Shown: piece after piece, positions 61,340-64,000 of the stretch
Layout: the number at the start of each line of letters is the position of its first letter
Numbering within the stretch: the stretch's first letter is position 1
Assembly (NCBI GenBank): GCA_965153455.1
Contig: OZ234500.1
Span: 16,491,579 to 16,555,578 of the forward strand
From: Sphagnum compactum
Taxonomy: Eukaryota; Bryophyta; Sphagnopsida; Sphagnales
Reading direction: 5' to 3'
DNA: 64,000 bases
Made by a program: the position numbers and the translations under genes
Notes under the pieces: generated by a model
Told to the model about the DNA's origin: nothing
The model's database searches: none
Seen by the model: the letters and a program-made list of their open reading frames with translations, nothing else

Positions 61340-62700
61340 ATTGAAATAAGTAGGTAGGTAATATAAGTGGTTGTTAGGTAGGTAAGTAGGTAATTCACTT
61401 GGTAGGTACTAAATGCATACATATGGATTGGTTACACTACAACACATTTTGGGTTTTGTGACTTTCATTTGCAATTAAGTAAGGTCATTTTAGATGAGGG
61501 TTCAAGATCCAAGGTCCAATGAAATAAAACAATATTATTGGATGAGAACCATAAATTAAACCCACAACCTTTAGATGAAGGTCCAAGACCAAAAAGTGAT
61601 AAATCAAACTTAAATTTACATGGCACCATTTTGGGGGAAAAATCAATTGGTTTGAACCAATATAAAAGAACTAAAAAAAGGAAAACTCCTGATTTGAAGA
61701 ACCAAGATACAAGCTAGGGTCCAACGCAAGGTCTAATTCAAGGATTCAATTTGCTTCAAATGAATCTAAATTGGTTCCCAAGAATTAGGACCTCAAACCC
61801 CATCTAAAGTGGGCTTTAATTGCCAAGGACATGATATGTGACTAATGACTTATGAATTATTAAACCCATGTCATTTTATTCGCCTAATTGCAAAGGACAA
61901 TGACATGACATTTAATTACAAAGATCATTCGTATTATCAATGAACCTGTTCTTATTTTGTGATAATATTAAAATTTCGGGTCATAAATTTTCATAGTGTG
62001 ACATGTAAAGTGATGTGGATGCCATGTCAACTTAATCATTTGTTTGACTAGGTGTTATAAAAGATGCCATCATGCAAATGTGACATATGTCAAAATTGGT
62101 TCACACATGTTCAACTATTAATCACACATGACCAATAGGGAATTGGGTGTAAAATTCACTTGTCAACTTTTAATTAGATTTTAGGGGTTGATAAATATGT
62201 AAATGTTTGGGCAAATTTACTATGCCAAATTGACATGACATATATGATTACATGTGAAAACCTAGGCTAGTTAGGCTAGTTAAGCTAGCTAACCTCCTAC
62301 CTAGCTTAGGTCACCTAGGCTAAAAACATGGGCTAGGTAGCAGCTTAAGTGACATAACTTACACATTTTAACTGAAATTGACCACATAAATTACTTAGCC
62401 TAGATTAGAGTAAATAAATTGCAAGAGTACGAATTTGAACCTTTCACCTTCACATTGAGGGGGCAAAGTCCATATCATCATACCAACTTTTTTTATGTAA
62501 CATAAAATGAAATGTAACCACATTTTAATATTAAATTTTTTGACTTACCTAAGTAACTTACTCAACCTACCCCTAAGTTACCCATGTTATTTAAACACTT
62601 ACCTAAGGGTTACTTAGGCTACATTGGGGTTTAGTTAAAGGGGTCTACCTAGGGGTAGCCTAGGCTACCTACATTATGTACAAACCTACTTAAAGGTCTA
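61340..62700. repeat. GTAGGTAG and CTACCTAGGCTA-rich region
   Basis: TAGGTAGG words cluster at 61352-61416. Between about 62260 and 62700, words such as CTAGGCTA, GCTACCTA and CCTAAGTTACC recur in both orientations. No gene seen. A tRNA-like box B (GGTTCAAATTCG) is on the minus strand near 62430. Confidence 0.55.
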
Positions 62701-62741
62701 CCAATGGGCTACTTAAATTATGATTCCATTTGTGATATTTG

Positions 62742-63300
62742 TGATGCCATGTGTGAGTTTACCATCAGATAATTGATGATTTATGATGACAACATTCATC
62801 AAATTGTCACATGTCTAGTGTTATGATGATGCATCCATGCATCAAAATTATATTTGATATTTCTTCCTTTTGAAATCCCAACATTCATTATTAACCGCAC
62901 AATGGGGACAAATTGTTGTTATCGCTTGTCATGATTATAACAATGCATATTTGAGTTTTGCAACTTTTCTTATGATGCCATGTGTTAGTTCATTACTTGA
63001 TAACTAGGGACCTATAGTTGCAACATTCATTTAATGATTGTATTATTATGTTTTATTGCACCCATGTATCAAATTTCTATTTGATAGTTTTCATTTGGAG
63101 ATGCAAACATCCACTATTAATTATGTTAATGGGGACTAGTTTATGTTGCCACTTGTTTTAATTTTATTAAACAAAACATCACATCTTTGGCTTTTGTAAA
63201 TTTTTTGTGATGTCATGTGTTAGTTTATTATTTGATAATTAAAAATCTAGAGTTGCAATGTTCATATAATAGTTATATGTATTATGTTTTGTTGCATTTG
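62742..63300. repeat. Tandem array, about 233-bp unit
   Basis: TGATGCCATGTGTGAGTTTA at 62742, TGATGCCATGTGTTAGTTCA at 62973 and TGATGTCATGTGTTAGTTTA at 63208 mark successive units of 231 and 235 bp. Internal blocks repeat in order: TTGATAA, TTGCAACATTCAT, ATTATGTTTTATTGCA, a TATTTGAT block and AATGGGGAC. The third unit is partial. It may be an eroded satellite. Confidence 0.85.
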
Positions 63301-64000
63301 TGAATCATGATGTTGATTATAGTCACAACACCTTGTTGCCAAATGACATGCCATGTCATCATCGTAAAAGATCAAATCATTGTTAGTCATGAAAATGAAT
63401 AGTACTTTCAATTAATTAGTAAAAGATATTTCATAAAAGATATTTTTAAATGGTTTTTAACCCAAAATAAAACCTGAAAATCTATTTGAAATGGGTTTGC
63501 ACAAGCTTTCACCACAAAGCTTGAATATTGCACATGAGTTATGTGCTTTCAATATTGCACTTGAGTTCATTTCTTTTGGGAAGCTCTCATCCAACATGGG
63601 TTAGGTGTCACTAGCTAATCTTTTTGCAATTTGATAATTGTAGTAGCAAAAAAAACACATCCTTTTATTCCTCAAAACAATTTGTGACAACAAACTAAAT
63701 TATATAAAATGTAGGTGCAACATTTGGTTCCAAATGCAATACGTGGGACACCATGCCACCATATTTAAATTCTAACATTTTAAACACAAAATTTAAAAGA
63801 AACTTAGGTGCATATTTTGCCAATTTGGAAAGCCCTTTACAATTAAAATTTCATGCATGCACAAAAATAACAAACTAACAATAAGTTTCATTAGTACAAG
63901 TAATCATTTTCACACTACCTTCCAACCGAAAAGATCTACATATTTTCAAAAAACATTTCATTAAGAAGCCTACCTCACCTTTAGTTCCAAGTTCTAAAAA
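63301..64000. other. Right edge, nothing recognised
   Basis: AT-rich sequence without a supportable gene or clear repeat. Confidence 0.5.

Noticed and set aside
62400-62500. Minus-strand GGTTCAAATTCG as a tRNA gene
   Set aside because: Box B alone; the sequence does not fold into a cloverleaf and box A is poor, so at most a SINE relic.
1-64000. CRISPR array, prokaryotic operon or organellar segment
   Set aside because: No regular repeat-spacer structure, no Shine-Dalgarno-led compact genes and no organellar gene; introns and plant families point to a nuclear genome.

Overview
The window looks like a land-plant nuclear genome. Genes are split by short, mostly GT-AG introns. Several proteins fit plant families: a BOI/SBP1-type RING E3 ligase starting MAVQAQYPSN, a B3-domain protein with an EAR-like LELRL motif, and GCN2- and PHD/chromodomain-derived exons. 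Plant telomere-type CCCTAAA units occur, and the non-genic DNA is large, AT-rich and heavily decayed. I cannot name the species. No bacterial, organellar or viral gene set is visible.

Layout. 0.6-3.5 kb holds the C-terminal (HisRS-like) exons of a GCN2-type eIF2alpha kinase on +, with in-frame stops, so probably a pseudogene. 3.8-4.1 kb holds exon-like pieces encoding heptad repeats. 4.7-7.4 kb holds an apparently intact four-exon B3-domain gene on -, whose 5' flank has two neighbouring tandem duplications. 8.5-18.8 kb is a very AT-rich gene desert with tandem and satellite-like repeats. 19.0-21.65 kb holds a multi-exon LSM11-like Sm gene on +. Converging on it from 21.8-23.6 kb on - is a broken PHD/tandem-chromodomain (CHD-like) gene that ends where its ATPase should begin. 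23.6-24.75 kb on - holds unidentified exon-like pieces with stops. 25-57 kb has no gene I can support; it holds dispersed repeats, miniature inverted-repeat elements, hairpins, microsatellites and a second AT-rich desert at about 36-45.3 kb. 57.1-59.4 kb holds an intact four-exon BOI-like RING gene on +. 60.1-64 kb is again repeats.

The most interesting items are: (1) the LSM11-like gene, because LSM11 is known as a U7 snRNP component for histone mRNA 3' processing, a pathway not expected in land plants; (2) a family of miniature elements with termini CCAGTGTTGGGC, including a 95-bp copy with exact 6-bp flanking duplications; (3) a perfect 21-bp inverted repeat that could fold as a small-RNA precursor; (4) several minisatellites inside introns or promoters; (5) two decayed regulatory genes beside intact ones. 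The genes do not form an obvious pathway; they sit as isolated islands in decayed repeat DNA.
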